A DNA stretch of 64,000 nucleotides from Tenrec ecaudatus (taxonomy: Eukaryota; Chordata; Mammalia; Afrosoricida; Tenrecidae): positions 125,154,086-125,218,085 of the forward strand of contig NC_134537.1 in assembly GCF_050624435.1 (NCBI RefSeq), in the 5' to 3' direction. The notes under the pieces were generated by a model. The model did no database searches. It had not been told where the DNA came from and saw nothing but the letters and a program-made list of their open reading frames with translations. This document shows positions 46,715 through 57,312 of this stretch, piece after piece; within the stretch, counting starts at the first letter, position 1; the number at the start of each line of letters is the position of its first letter. The position numbers and the translations under genes were made by a program.

Positions 46715-46885
46715 TGCCGTTAGAAGAGGCTCCCCTACTGGAGCATATGCTCCATACACTTCCCCCCACCCTCCACATCTTTTTATACTAACACTTAGAA
46801 CACTGCGGAGGCAAAAAAACAAAAATCCCCACAACCAACACCAAGTACCTGTTCAATAAGCACACATGACCATATGATGATAAGG

Positions 46886-47065
46886 AGGCTTAAGTGGAGC
46901 AAGCTGCGAGCCAAAAGGTGGGCAGTTCAAACCCCCAAGCACTCACTCCGTGGGAGAAAGAGGAGGCAGTCTGCTTCTGCAAAGACATATGTATGCCCTG
47001 GTAACACTGCCGGGCAGTGCTTGTCCTGTGTGGTTTCTGAGTCAGCATCGATTACAGCATACGGC
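46886..47065 (+). mobile_element. AfroSINE, sense
   Basis: 'aaggaggcttaagtggagca', 'aaaaggtgggcagttcaaac', 'cagtctgcttctgcaaagac' and 'gagtcagcatcgattacagc'. Confidence 0.88.
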
Positions 47066-49249
47066 ACACACACAGATTCCTAAGAGATGTACGAATCTGG
47101 ATGGGCTCCACCAGCAGTTTTCAGGTTTAAATTTTTGCTGTAGGGCAGTGATTACAAAAATTTCCTGCACCCTGAAACCACCTGGGAATCTTTCAAAAAT
47201 TCTAAAACTAACACCATATTCCAAATGAATTAAGCCAGACTGTCTAGAAGGTTGGGCACAGTAAAGGTGTCTGCATACATCTTCTTGAACCTTTGGAGAT
47301 ATCTCGAATGTAAAATGTTTACTGGCATATAGGATGAGTGTTAATGATATGACATCGTGTCTGAGATCAATAAGTAAGAATTTTAAAATACATTTAAAAA
47401 AATTTTTAAATATTTCTGGTCATAATGTTGGGTGAACTTAAGATTTCTACTTGCTAAATACTCTACAAACACACAAATTCACAGAAATAAAACTATTTCA
47501 AACCTTAGATCTCACAGAGAGTACACCTTCTGGAGCCTTCCATATTTGTTTTCCTGTTCAGTTTAATCCAAAATTGAGCACTGCAAGGAATATTTTTTCC
47601 CCATATGCTGAGGCAAATTTACATATGAAAATGTGCTGATATCTACCTATGACCTTGGACATACTGGTATTTTTAATAGTGTCAGGTAAAAAGCTATAAT
47701 AATGCAAACAAATGTTTAAGAAAATGATTATACTATAACTCTAATAAATTACAGTAAGTTCTTAGCTACACTTTCTAGTATTTGTCAGTGGTTCTATAAC
47801 CAACTGGTTCTAACCGCCAATAAAAATATCCCAAGTATATTGTGTATTGACCCCATCTATAAGCTCACCTTTAAGCTTTTTTCTTCATACTTCAGATGGA
47901 AGGACAAAATTAAGGAGTAAGTCATTTCATTATTAAGTTCTTAAACTCACTACAGTGCAATACTCTGAGTTTGAAAAGAACCTTGGAGATAATTTAGAGC
48001 CAACCTCGTTTTACAAATGAGGGACCCAACACCCAAAGGAAGTTAAATGCCATGCCTAAAAGTCACACAGGAGAGCTCAAAGAAGGGAAAAATCTTTTTT
48101 TTTTCTTTTCTTTTCCTGAAACAAACAGACAAGAGTTTTCACATGGTAATGAAGGAATCAAGATTATCAGATTAGGAAGGAATGAGGAATGGATCTTGTT
48201 ACACATAGATCTAAAGGGCGAGCCAATTGGATGCCCATCCCCAAAAGCAATAACAACAAAAACTCCAAACATGGACACATACCTATCAAGATGTTGACCC
48301 TTAAAATATTAGCATCTTGGAAAAGTCAATTTACAAAAGTATCATTAATTGCATTGATATAATGAAATTAGTCCATTCAAGGTGAAAACATCAAACAGCA
48401 CCAATACCAGTTAAGTTAAGAAACACACTATTATTTAAAATAATGTCTAATCACTGATTGGAACAGAAATGAACTATCACCACTAGCAAAACTATTTAAA
48501 ACAATTTTTTGACATAAAGTAGTATTTAAAGACTAATATATGCCCTTTTTCCACTAATGGGACAGTAGCTGGATATCCCAGCAGGGGGTCACATGGAAAA
48601 AAATTATTAAATAAAAATCACTCAAACTTGAACCAGGATACTGCATAACCCAAGTTTTGCCAATATAAACCAAATGGCAAGATTTTTGGTATTCTGCCAA
48701 TTAAAACAAAAACCAGATCCCTTTATCAAGCACTTAAATGTATCTATGAAGATGCAGCAAGATCGTTACAAATGGGCTACTGACAGTATCAAAATGCTAC
48801 TAAGGAAACACAGCAGCAGATACTCCCATAGGAGCACATTATTCCACATGGAATCCCAAATGATTCTTTTCTCTAGTGCATTTCTGGAAGGACTAGAGAT
48901 GAGCAAATAAATGTATGAATGGGGCAGGGAGAAAGCCGCTCTAAATGGGCTGGTATTCATTCATATTTTGTTATCCAAGATAATTTGATGCTTATAGAGA
49001 AATCCAACTATATCTAGTTTTTAAATATGTAGGACTAAAATGCTAGCAATACTTTGGTGTTTGCCCCAAAAATAACACTGTAGTTTTAAGTGAATATGAA
49101 ACAGGCATAGTTTATGATTTTTTAAAAATATTCACGCCACCCTCTCCCTATTCCCTGTTCCTTTCACTAGGTGATCTGAAGACTACCTGGTTTAAAATAT
49201 TTGGTAATTCAGTGCAGAAAATTAAGGTCACAGACAAAGTACAACAACT
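47066..49249. other. ING2 3' flank, no other gene
   Basis: AT-rich sequence downstream of ING2 with no recognised repeat over about 2 kb, lower in repeats than the rest of the window. A longer ING2 3' UTR could extend into it; a second ATTAAA on the minus strand lies near 47678. Confidence 0.45.
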
Positions 49250-49377
49250 TTTAATACACCATTAATACTAATGATTAAAAATTATTGCATAGTCTTATGC
49301 ATTTACCCTAAAACATTTTCTGAAAGTGAACGAATTATATAAAAGACAAATAACCCTTTAAAATGTGATGGCCTTTA
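49250..49377 (-). terminator. ING2: ING2 proximal 3' UTR with candidate poly(A) signal
   Basis: After the stop (minus-strand TAG at 49380-49378) the first candidate polyadenylation hexamer on the minus strand is ATTAAA at 49255-49250. No AATAAA was found on that strand down to 47000. The true 3' end is not fixed by sequence alone. Confidence 0.4.
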
Positions 49378-50048
49378 CTACCTCGATCTTCTATCCTTTT
49401 TTGACTTTTCCATACTTTTGTCCATTGTTTTCTCATTATCTCCCCTACACTTTGGACAATACCATTTCCCCTTTGGTTTATAGGTAAGTGAAACACACGA
49501 AAAGTGAAACCATTCAATTGGACACTGTTCATTGTCACATCCGATCATTTCGCCATAAGACACTTGGTTGCACAAACAGTATGTCGGCTCATTGGGATCT
49601 ATGGCAAACTCCACTGGGGAGGCTTCCCTTTCCTGCTTGGCCTTGGAGCGTTTCTTCTTCTTGGCAGATTTAGACTTCTTTTCCTTAGGTGGCTGGTCAT
49701 CACAGTCTTCGATCCCATTTGTCAGGTGACATAAATCACGGCTTTCACTGGTTCTCTGTCTGCGGGGTCTTCTCGAAGACCTTTCTGGTTGACTGGAATC
49801 CATCTTTGCTTTATCTGAGGTTCTTTCACTTTCAGCGGTATCTTGGAAACACTGTGAATGTAATTCCATTTGTCTTGCCCTGTTTTCCACCAATTCGAGC
49901 ATTTGTGTGACAATCTGAATTTTTTCATCTCCCAATTCTTGACTATTGATTAATGCTCTCTGGAGATGCTGCTGCAGGCGTTTTTTCTGGCTTAAATCAT
50001 CTTCTTTTTTATATCTTTCATAGACATCATCGATTTCCTTTAATGTTT
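49378..50048 (-). CDS. ING2: ING2 exon 2 (codons 58-280): coiled part, NLS, PHD finger, polybasic tail
   Basis: This exon encodes most of inhibitor of growth protein 2, a nuclear chromatin reader that binds H3K4me3 and links it to the mSin3A-HDAC1/2 corepressor; it also affects p53-dependent responses. The acceptor is the minus-strand pyrimidine tract ending TTTTTAAG at 50049, phase 1. Visible parts in joined numbering: end of the ING N-terminal helical domain (58-115), a Lys-rich nuclear-localisation stretch (about 179-197), and a C4HC3 PHD finger with C215, C217, C228, C233, H239, C242, C255, C258. Aromatic-cage residues Y214 and W237 are present. A basic tail (262-280) fits the phosphoinositide-binding region. 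The joined protein is 280 residues, the usual ING2 length. ING1 is excluded because exon 1 begins with the ING2-type Gln run. No stop, shift or lost zinc ligand; clearly functional. Confidence 0.97.
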
Positions 50049-50139
50049 CTTAAAAAGGAAAAGAAAAATCAGAATGTTATCATGTGTCAGCACATCACAT
50101 TTTCCAAGTTATTTTTTACAAATTGGTAAGTTAGAACTA

Positions 50140-50253
50140 CCGCATATACTTGAGTATAAGCCAAGTTTTTCAGCACATTTTTAATGCAGTTTTTGTGGTA
50201 AAATTAGGTGCCTCGGCTGGTATTCTGGTTGCCTTACACTCGAGTATATACGA
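50140..50253. mobile_element. TA-flanked MITE, 114 bp
   Basis: Ends are 'ccgcatatacttgagt' and, reversed, 'tcgtatatactcgagt' (13 of 16 match), flanked by TA on both sides (50138-50139, 50254-50255). The interior is A/T-rich with 'ataagccaagtttttcagca'. I recall similar 'cgtatatactcgagtataag' ends in vertebrate DNA transposons but do not assign a superfamily. Confidence 0.65.
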
Positions 50254-51235
50254 TAATTCAAATTATAAAATCATACTTCTCTATAATATGTAAACATTTG
50301 AACATGATTTCTTAGGAGAAATGCAGATCAAGGGCAAGGTCATGGACATCAGGGAGACTCACATCAGAGCCTCCACATTGGATCCCTCGCTCTGAAAACA
50401 GCCATCCCTGACCCCAGCAATGCCACTGGGAGGCCCTTGTCAGCTCCTGCAAGGGCCTCCCACCAACCTGACCCCTGTAACTCAAGGGATTTCAAATTGG
50501 TGAGCAGGAGCTAGGAGAGAGCAAGTGGGAACATGGCTCATCCCAAGTCCTCAGGTTTCGTGCCATCAATCAAGGACAGACAGGGCAGTGGGGTAGGGAA
50601 GGGTGTGTCAAGCACTTACTTGGAGGTGAGGGAGGTGCCCACCTCTGCTCTCACCCACTCTTCAGAATATAGGGTTCCTCTTATTTCTGCGAACCCACAA
50701 TCCCTGCTTCTTTGGGAACTAAGTCCTCAGGTGGGACAAACAGAAGCTGTACATTTCATAGTGTCTGAGAGGGTTGTTGTATGAGATCAGGTTTATGTGT
50801 GTGCTTATTTTCTTTTTTGTTATAAACAACTTGGAGGAGTTAAAACAAATTCCTTTACATACAAACATGATTTCTCAAAAGAAGATTATGCTATCCACTA
50901 TGAAAATGTATTTAGAAATAAACTAAAGAGAACACAAAGCTCTAAGATCCATTTATCTATATCAAAGAAAAAAAAAGAGCGTGGGGTTAATAATCAAAGA
51001 TATTTCACGTAGACAGGTCACGTTAGAGTTCTACCTAGAGTCACATTGCCTAAACTTCATTTGAACCTCAAAACAATGGTAAGCATAAAGCTGTCATAGC
51101 TCGGAAACGTACAAAGGTTCCACGGCTAAACTACAGATTACTACCCAACTGTGTTTACAGAATGTACAGGCCAATCAGTGGCTTGCTACTGATATTGTCT
51201 ACTGCCACCTTTGTATCCTATCTGGTCAGTCTGAA
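50254..51235. other. Intron sequence, nothing identified
   Basis: Contains a GC-richer patch (50330-50760) with open frame 50533-50784 lacking any recognised domain. Confidence 0.4.
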
Positions 51236-52492
51236 AGGAGGCCTGTGGCACAGTGGGTTACATACTAGGCTGGTACAAATGGTCAGGAGTTTGAACCCTT
51301 CAGGTGTCAAAAAAAGATGAGGCCTGTTGCTCTGGTAAAGATTTGTAGCCTTCAGCCTGTCTGACCACGAGGTGTAGAAGGGACCAGTTATCAGACATCA
51401 AAGAACTAAAAATCATATCAGTGGGTGCCCACCTTCCCGATACGATCACTGAAGACGAATGTGTGCATAAGCAAATGTGGTGAAGAAAGCTGATAGGGCC
51501 CAGCTATCAAAAGATATAACATCTGGGGTCTTAAAGGCTTGAAGATAAACAAGCGGCCATCTAGCTCAGAAGCAACAAAGCCCACAGGGAAAAACACACC
51601 AGCCTGTGCGATCACAAGATGCAGAAGGGATCAGGTATCAAGCATCAAAGAACAAACTATCATATATGTGGGTGAGTGCACAGTGGAGACTCAAAGCCCA
51701 TTGGTAGGTAACTGGACACCCCTTACTGAAGGGTTGTCGGGAGGAGATGAGCCAGTCAGGGTGCAGGGTAGCAATGAAGACACATATAACTTTCCTCCAG
51801 TTCCTAAATGCTCCCCCCTCCCCACTATCATGATCCCAATTCTACCTTGCAAATCTGGCTGGACCAAAGTATGTACATTGGTAAAGATAGCAGCTGGAAA
51901 CACAAGGAATCCAGGACAGATGACCCCTTCGGGACCAGTGGTAAGAGTGGTGATGCCTGGAGGGCAGAGGGAATGTGGGGTACAAAGGGGGAACCGACTA
52001 CAAGAATGAATCTATGTATAGCCTCCTTCCTTGGGGATGATCAGCAGAGAAGAGGATGGGGGGAGACATCAGACAGTGTAACATATGACAAAACAATAAT
52101 TTATAAGTTATGAAGGGTTCATGAGGGAGGAGAAAGAGGGAGTGGGGAGGGAGGGGGCGAAATGAGCAGCCGATATTAAGGGCTCAAGTAGAAAGCAACT
52201 GTTTTGAGAATGATGATGGCAACAAATGTACATATGTGCTTGACACATGGATATATGTCGGGATTGTGATAAAAATTGTACGAGCTCCCAATAAAATGAT
52301 TTTTTTAATGACACTAATCATGATAAGCAAGTGTTCACTATATGTATTTGTTCACTTTTCATCATTATGGTACAAATAAAGAATTATATGAAGAAAAAAA
52401 AAAGATTTGTAGCCTTGGAATCCCAGCGAGAATACCACTCTGTCCTATAGGATTGCTATGTGACAGAATGGCTTTGATGGCACTGAGTTTGG
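51236..52492 (+). mobile_element. AfroSINE, sense, split by a 1-kb insertion
   Basis: Head 'ggaggcctgtggcacagtgg' to 'aaagatttgtagcctt' at 51236-51352. The remainder, 'ggaatcccagcgagaatacc ... gacagaatggctttgatggc', is at 52417-52492. The interval is the family A insertion with its extra 3' tail. Confidence 0.92.
51353..52400 (+). mobile_element. Family A insertion with 3'-transduced tail and 16-bp TSD
   Basis: Flanked by identical 'aaagatttgtagcctt' at 51337-51352 and 52401-52416. Family A proper ends at about 52310 ('cccaataaaatgattttttt'). Then come ~85 bases unrelated to the family, ending with 'acaaataaagaattatatga' and an A9-rich tail immediately before the second target copy. This layout is what read-through of the element's own poly(A) signal into source flank produces. 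Confidence 0.88.
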
Positions 52493-53090
52493 AGTTTTGG
52501 CCAGTCTTAATAAAGCAAACATAAGAAATTCTATCGTTTGTTTACAGTCAGATCAGACTGTGGCATCAACTAACAGAGTCACTAACAAAATTAAATCAAG
52601 TCAGCAGTGGATTATCTGCCTTTGTAAATACCTCAGCAGTTGGAGTTGGCGCTAAGCTGTTTAAACAGCGGGTCTGATAATGTACAGCATGCATTTCACT
52701 TATTTAAGTAAAATAAAAATGGCTGAGTACAAGGTTCAGATGACATCAAAAGTATGCTTAAATTTTGCTTTATTCAAATCCATCCTATTTCTTAGCCTTA
52801 GAAGATATAGTGCTATCTGAACAAGTTTGGCTTACCTAAAAACATCAGAGAAACAAAAAATAACTAATTATACCACATGGCATGCCTCTGTTAAACCAAT
52901 GTTATTTATTACTTTAAATATGAGAGCAAATACATTAGACAAGTTATATACACATGTTGGGGCTGTCTTTGAGGTGACACTAAATATTCAATGCAACTCA
53001 TAAATTAGCTCCTCCCCCAAAGCTGCAAGAACCTTGTAACTTAATAGATAACGTTTTAAGTTGGGGCCAATGACAGTATCACCAGATTTT
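52493..53090. other. Intron sequence, nothing identified
   Basis: AT-rich, unassigned. Confidence 0.4.
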
Positions 53091-53258
53091 GGGGTACTGA
53101 TGTCTGGTGGTGCAAAGGTTAAGCTTTCAACTGACTGCTTACTAAAAAACTTGATAGTTCAAAGTGGTTCTGAAGCACATGTACACCCTCTTTCTGAACA
53201 AGGCTCATACACACCCTAGGAGCCCAGGGAAGTATCTCAGTGGATTTTTCATGAACCA
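53091..53258 (+). mobile_element. Diverged AfroSINE, sense
   Basis: 'ctgatgtctggtggtgcaaa', 'ggttaagctttcaactgact' and 'aaaacttgatagttcaaagt' recall the head and first middle part; the rest is degraded. Confidence 0.5.
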
Positions 53259-54140
53259 AGTTTCCTCCAGCAGAAAAAAAAAAAGGAAACTAGACATTTT
53301 CTCCTCAAACACACAAAAGGATAAAAGAAAGTAAAGGCAAGCCTCCCTCCAAATATCTGTACTGAAACATCAGGAGGTAGTAAGAGCTAGTAATTACACC
53401 TGTACCAGCACATTGATAGCACACGAGATTAAAATGTTTAAGAAACCTTAAGTATATAGTAGAAGAAAGGAAACTGACATTAAGCCCCTTGTATGTGGTA
53501 TAGATTTTCTGATTTAATCCCCAAAGCAACTCATCAACGAAAAAGCCGTTACTTTCTCACAAGAAGAAACTAAAGCTCAAGAGGTAAAATCAAAAAAAAA
53601 AAAGAAGAAGAAAAAAGAGGTAAAATCACCAAACTTTGAATTCCAACTGGACAATGTGTCTAATTTCCTATTTTATGCATTTTTGTTAAATTTTAATATA
53701 AACTGAATATTAAAATTTTAATTCACAGGTTGCTATTTACCTACAAAATTATGAATGAAATATTAGCACTAAAATTCTAATAGCCATATTCTAAAATAAA
53801 TACCTCATTGATGAGATTGTTGTATTCTTTTTTCTCTCTTAAAGGTTCTTCAGTGATTTTAAAAAATGTATCAAATAGGTAGGAAAGATATTTGTCTATA
53901 AAATCTGTATTATAAAGAGATTTCTGTATTAGATCCGAGAAGAGAAAGTATGAAATAACACCTATGAAATCTAAACCAACCTCCCTGTAGATAGAACCTG
54001 AATTTGTACTGGGGGCAAATATCTCTTACTTGTTCTGGTACAGAAATTTCCTCCTTGGCTCGCTGAATGTTAATGGAGGTAGTTTCCTTCGTACACATTA
54101 TTTGCATTTTTGTCTTCACACTATTATGATTTTAACCTTA
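53259..54140. other. Intron sequence, nothing identified
   Basis: Contains A-rich runs (53274, 53590-53625); no gene or repeat assigned. Confidence 0.4.
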
Positions 54141-54495
54141 GCACCTTAGTGCAATTTTGTTTTCTATTGGGTTTCCCAGCACTTGAGGCACTTGAGGAAA
54201 GGATGCATAGTGAAAATAACTGAGACAAGGGGTTATAGGGAGTGGAGGGGTGGCGGTGGGCAATAAGGAGGGACAGGGCATTTTGGGAGTAAACAATGAA
54301 GGCTGGAGGGGAGAGGGAGCAATAGAACGAATCGTGATTGCAGGAATCATTTTAAAGGCGATTTAACCAAGGTGGATGGGGCAGGGGGTGCTTTAAGATC
54401 AATGCGGCGGTAACTGTACATTGCCGCTTGATATGACTGAATGACTGAATTGTATGTAAATTATGTGCCAATAAAACTGCTGGGAGAAAAAAAGG
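54141..54495 (+). mobile_element. L1-like 3' UTR fragment
   Basis: G-rich stretch followed by 'atgactgaatgactgaattg', 'tatgtgccaataaaactgct' and a short A-rich end; same style as the L1 end at 17880-18010. Weak. Confidence 0.4.
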
Positions 54496-54689
54496 AAATC
54501 TTAACCACGAACCAAAAAAATGTATAAACTTAAAAAAAACTATGAAGTTGAGCTTAGTGCGCACATGCATAGAGTGAATTTTGATACTCTTATAGTAGTA
54601 ATTGCTTTTTCAGTGACCTTGAAATTACTTGCATGAACAATTTTGTCAGGCCTACTACTTACAACTTCTCATGTTACCAGACTCCAGAA

Positions 54690-54884
54690 CCAAATTCACT
54701 GCCATTGAGTCAACTTTGCCTCAAAGTGAGCCCCAGAGGACAGGGCGGAACTGCCCAGTGAGTGTCCCAGACTGTAACTGTTAGAGGGAAAAGCCTCCTC
54801 CATCCCCGGTGGAGCCGCTGGTGGTTTGAACACTGACCTTGCAGATCGTAGGCCAACGCGTAACCACTCAGCAACCACAGCTTT
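54690..54884 (-). mobile_element. AfroSINE, antisense
   Basis: 'aattcactgccattgagtca', 'gaggacagggcggaactgcc', 'ggagccgctggtggtttgaa' and 'aacgcgtaaccactcagcaa'. Confidence 0.93.
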
Positions 54885-55424
54885 TGAGGTCAAGATGGCA
54901 GGCAACACAGTCAACAAATTAAGAGGAGCCCTCTCCAACTTCAAATGAAAAATACCTGAACTCTGTGGTTTTAATTAATGTAAACTCATGCCAGCTTTAC
55001 AATCATCAGTTGTTATCGTTTGAAAACTGAAAATGATCAATTTACAATTCTTAAGCACAAGTATCGTTTTGAAGTTACCACGTGCATACATCTTGTGTCT
55101 GCAGGAAATATCTTTTTATCACTATTTTTTTCCTTTGAAAACAAGGATGTATGCACCTGAAGTAGCCACACTTTGAAGCCAATTATCTTACCAATTAATT
55201 AATTGGGCAAGTTACTTAAACTCCGTGTAAAACTAACTTACCAATAACGTCTATTTTACTTCACGAGTATAATGTAAGTAGTAAATAATGTTCTGGATCC
55301 GGCACAGCAGTGGGCACAAGATAGGCAATCAGTGCAAATTCCCGTATTCCTTAACAGAGAAAAATCCTACCAACCACGTGGGTTCCGATGATGGAAATCA
55401 ATTATGGTTATATTAAAAACTAAA
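54885..55424. other. Intron sequence, nothing identified
   Basis: Unassigned. Confidence 0.4.
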
Positions 55425-55690
55425 GCCAAACCCGCTGCCATGGAGTTGATCTGACCCATAGCGCCTCTAGACTGGGGCTAACTCAAAAATCTCACTGCCA
55501 TCGAGTCAATTCTGCCTTACGGCCACCTTTGAGAAGGCTCTCTTGTAAAGACGGACCACCCCAACATTCTCGTGGGCTGGAAACCCCGACCTTGCGCTCG
55601 GTAGCCTAATCCACAGCACCACCAGGCTGCACACCAACTGCCACCGAGTGGATTCCCGAGCACAGCAACCTTCTACAAACAGACCAGAAA
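55425..55690 (-). mobile_element. Three AfroSINE pieces head-to-tail, antisense
   Basis: Tail start 'aacccgctgccatggagttg' at 55428, second 'aaatctcactgccatcgagt' at 55485 with body to 'cagcaccaccaggctgc' at 55630, third 'aactgccaccgagtggattc' at 55635. Only the middle one is near complete. Confidence 0.85.
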
Positions 55691-57094
55691 ATGTCATGTC
55701 AGGTGAGGGCTCCTGTCCTCCACAGACTCAACCACGTAGCTAGTGACTTGTCAATAAAAACGGAGAATTAGCTTTCAAGTGTGTACAGCGGCTTTCCCAT
55801 CATGTAAAAAGATCTGTTCTTTGGCTTAAGGTTAAATTAGCTTCACATTTAAACTTTTTTCTTACTACCAGGCGACGGGAGCGCCCACAGTGAGTGAGAG
55901 ACGTTATTTTCTAACAGAGGTCGAGTCTCCGTCCAGCTCCTTGGGCCTGACCACCACCGGTGGCCGCCTCCTCACGTAAACTTGAGCGGAGACCGAGCGC
56001 CGGAGGGACGCCAGGCGGTTGCCCAGTCAACCAACTCAGTGCCTCCTGGAACCCGGAAGTGACGCACGGCCCGGGCCTGCGCCACGCTAAGGTCAGCGAC
56101 GGTGCGGGCAGCTGTGTCCCACCGAGACTCAAAGAGATTTCTAAATCCTGACATGTTCTAACCCCCACATTGACTCTGCCCTGGCAGAGGGGCACGGGCT
56201 CCTTCAGCCCTCCCCGTCAGCGAGCTCCCCCGGAGCCCGCTAGTGACCAGCCATTTTTGTGGGCAGCAGGAGCGCGCGCTCCACGCCCCGCCCACATCTA
56301 CGTCACCACTGCAGGCCCCGCCCCCAGGGGCCAGGAGGCCCTCCTCGCCACCCACCCACACATACGCACCCCCACCTCCCCTTAGTCTTTCCCTGAGGAG
56401 GCGACCCTCCTCCCACCCCCCAATTGTTTGTGATAAGAAGCTGGAAAAGACTGCAGTTCGGGGCGGCCCGAACTTTCCCTGGGGCGAAAGAGGGGAACGG
56501 AGTCCTGTCTCCCGGAGTCCAGGGCCAGAAAGCCAAGGCGTGGAGGGGCGGGTCTCCCTAGCGTCCGCCTTCGCGGCCCTCCTTCGCCCCCTCCCCCCTG
56601 CACGTTCCAATGCATCGACTCGCCAGAGGAGGGGGCCCAGCGAGGTGGACCGCCGAGGGAGCGCGGCCACGGACACTAGCAGCGGCCGGGCAGTGGCCGA
56701 CTGCTTCCTCCGCCCGGCCCCGTGCCGCACATTCCCCCGCGGGGCAGGCAAGAGCCGGGACAAACGCTAGCTGCTTAAAATGGCTGATTCCACTTCACAG
56801 CAGCTGCAGCTGCTGGGTCTGCAGCGGGGGCTGACGAGAGGCCTCCGCCTCCACCCTGGAGACCCAACCGAAGTCCACGCCGATCGCATCAGGGGGAACG
56901 GGTGGGCCACGAGCCCGGTCTTCCAGTCCCTGCGCCCCTTTCCACACCCCAGAGCCCAACAGTGCACTCGCAGACACTGTCACAGGGGAAAGGGAAAGTG
57001 GTACTTCGCGGGGCAGCCTGCGCGCGATCGCGCCCGGAGGCCGGCTTTCCCGGCGACGCGAAGGACCTGCGCCGGCAGTCCCGCGGCCATCTAC

Positions 57095-57266
57095 CTTGAT
57101 ATTTGTTGTCCAGCTCGCGCAGCACAGACACGTTCCTCTGCATGTCGTGGGGCAGCGACTCCACGCACTCGAGGTAGTCCTGCACGTAGCAGGTGAGGAG
57201 CCGGCTCCGCTCCCCGGACAGGAGTGCGGCCGACGAGTACAGTTGCTGCTGCTGCTGCCCTAACAT
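57095..57266 (-). CDS. ING2: ING2 exon 1 (codons 1-57, start codon, Gln run)
   Basis: Start ATG is at 57266-57264 on the minus strand with A at -3 (GGCAGGATGTTA). The exon encodes 57 residues beginning MLGQQQQQLYSS and ending DNKYQ, followed by one base (G) that joins AA of exon 2 to form Glu58, a phase-1 intron. Donor CAAG|GTAGAT is canonical. The product is the start of the ING N-terminal domain, which mediates assembly with Sin3-HDAC partners. The five-Gln run (residues 4-8) and the 172-nt exon are typical of ING2. The frame stays open upstream of the ATG, but no upstream ATG occurs before it. Confidence 0.96.
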
Positions 57267-57291
57267 CCTGCCGCCGCTGCTGCTGCTCCTC

Positions 57292-57312
57292 GCCGCCGCC
57301 GCCGCCGCCGCC
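57292..57312 (-). repeat. ING2: (GGC)7 trinucleotide tract in ING2 5' UTR
   Basis: Seven GCC units on the plus strand, thus GGC on the mRNA sense, about 25-45 nt upstream of the ATG; a CAG/CTG-rich patch lies between. In the frame of ING2 it would read as alanine. Confidence 0.95.

Larger units (their letters stand above)
50049..57094 (-). other. ING2: ING2 intron 1 (7.05 kb)
   Basis: Bounded by GT (minus strand CAAG|GTAGAT at 57094) and AG (TTTTTAAG at 50049). The 3' two thirds are AT-rich with SINEs, a DNA-transposon relic and a family A insertion; the 5' part (55.9-57.1 kb) is CpG-rich. No other coding exon was recognised, although ING2 is known to have an alternative first exon in other mammals. 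Confidence 0.9.

Noticed and set aside
51371-51665. Duplicated segment at the 5' end of the family A copy, considered as a local repair duplication
   Set aside because: The same arrangement opens the copy at about 15400, so it is a subfamily property.
56158-56763. 201-codon open frame on the minus strand, with overlapping long frames on both strands
   Set aside because: It lies in the CpG island, where stop codons are rare in every frame. No domain, Pro/Arg/Gly-rich composition, and long frames on the opposite strand at the same place.
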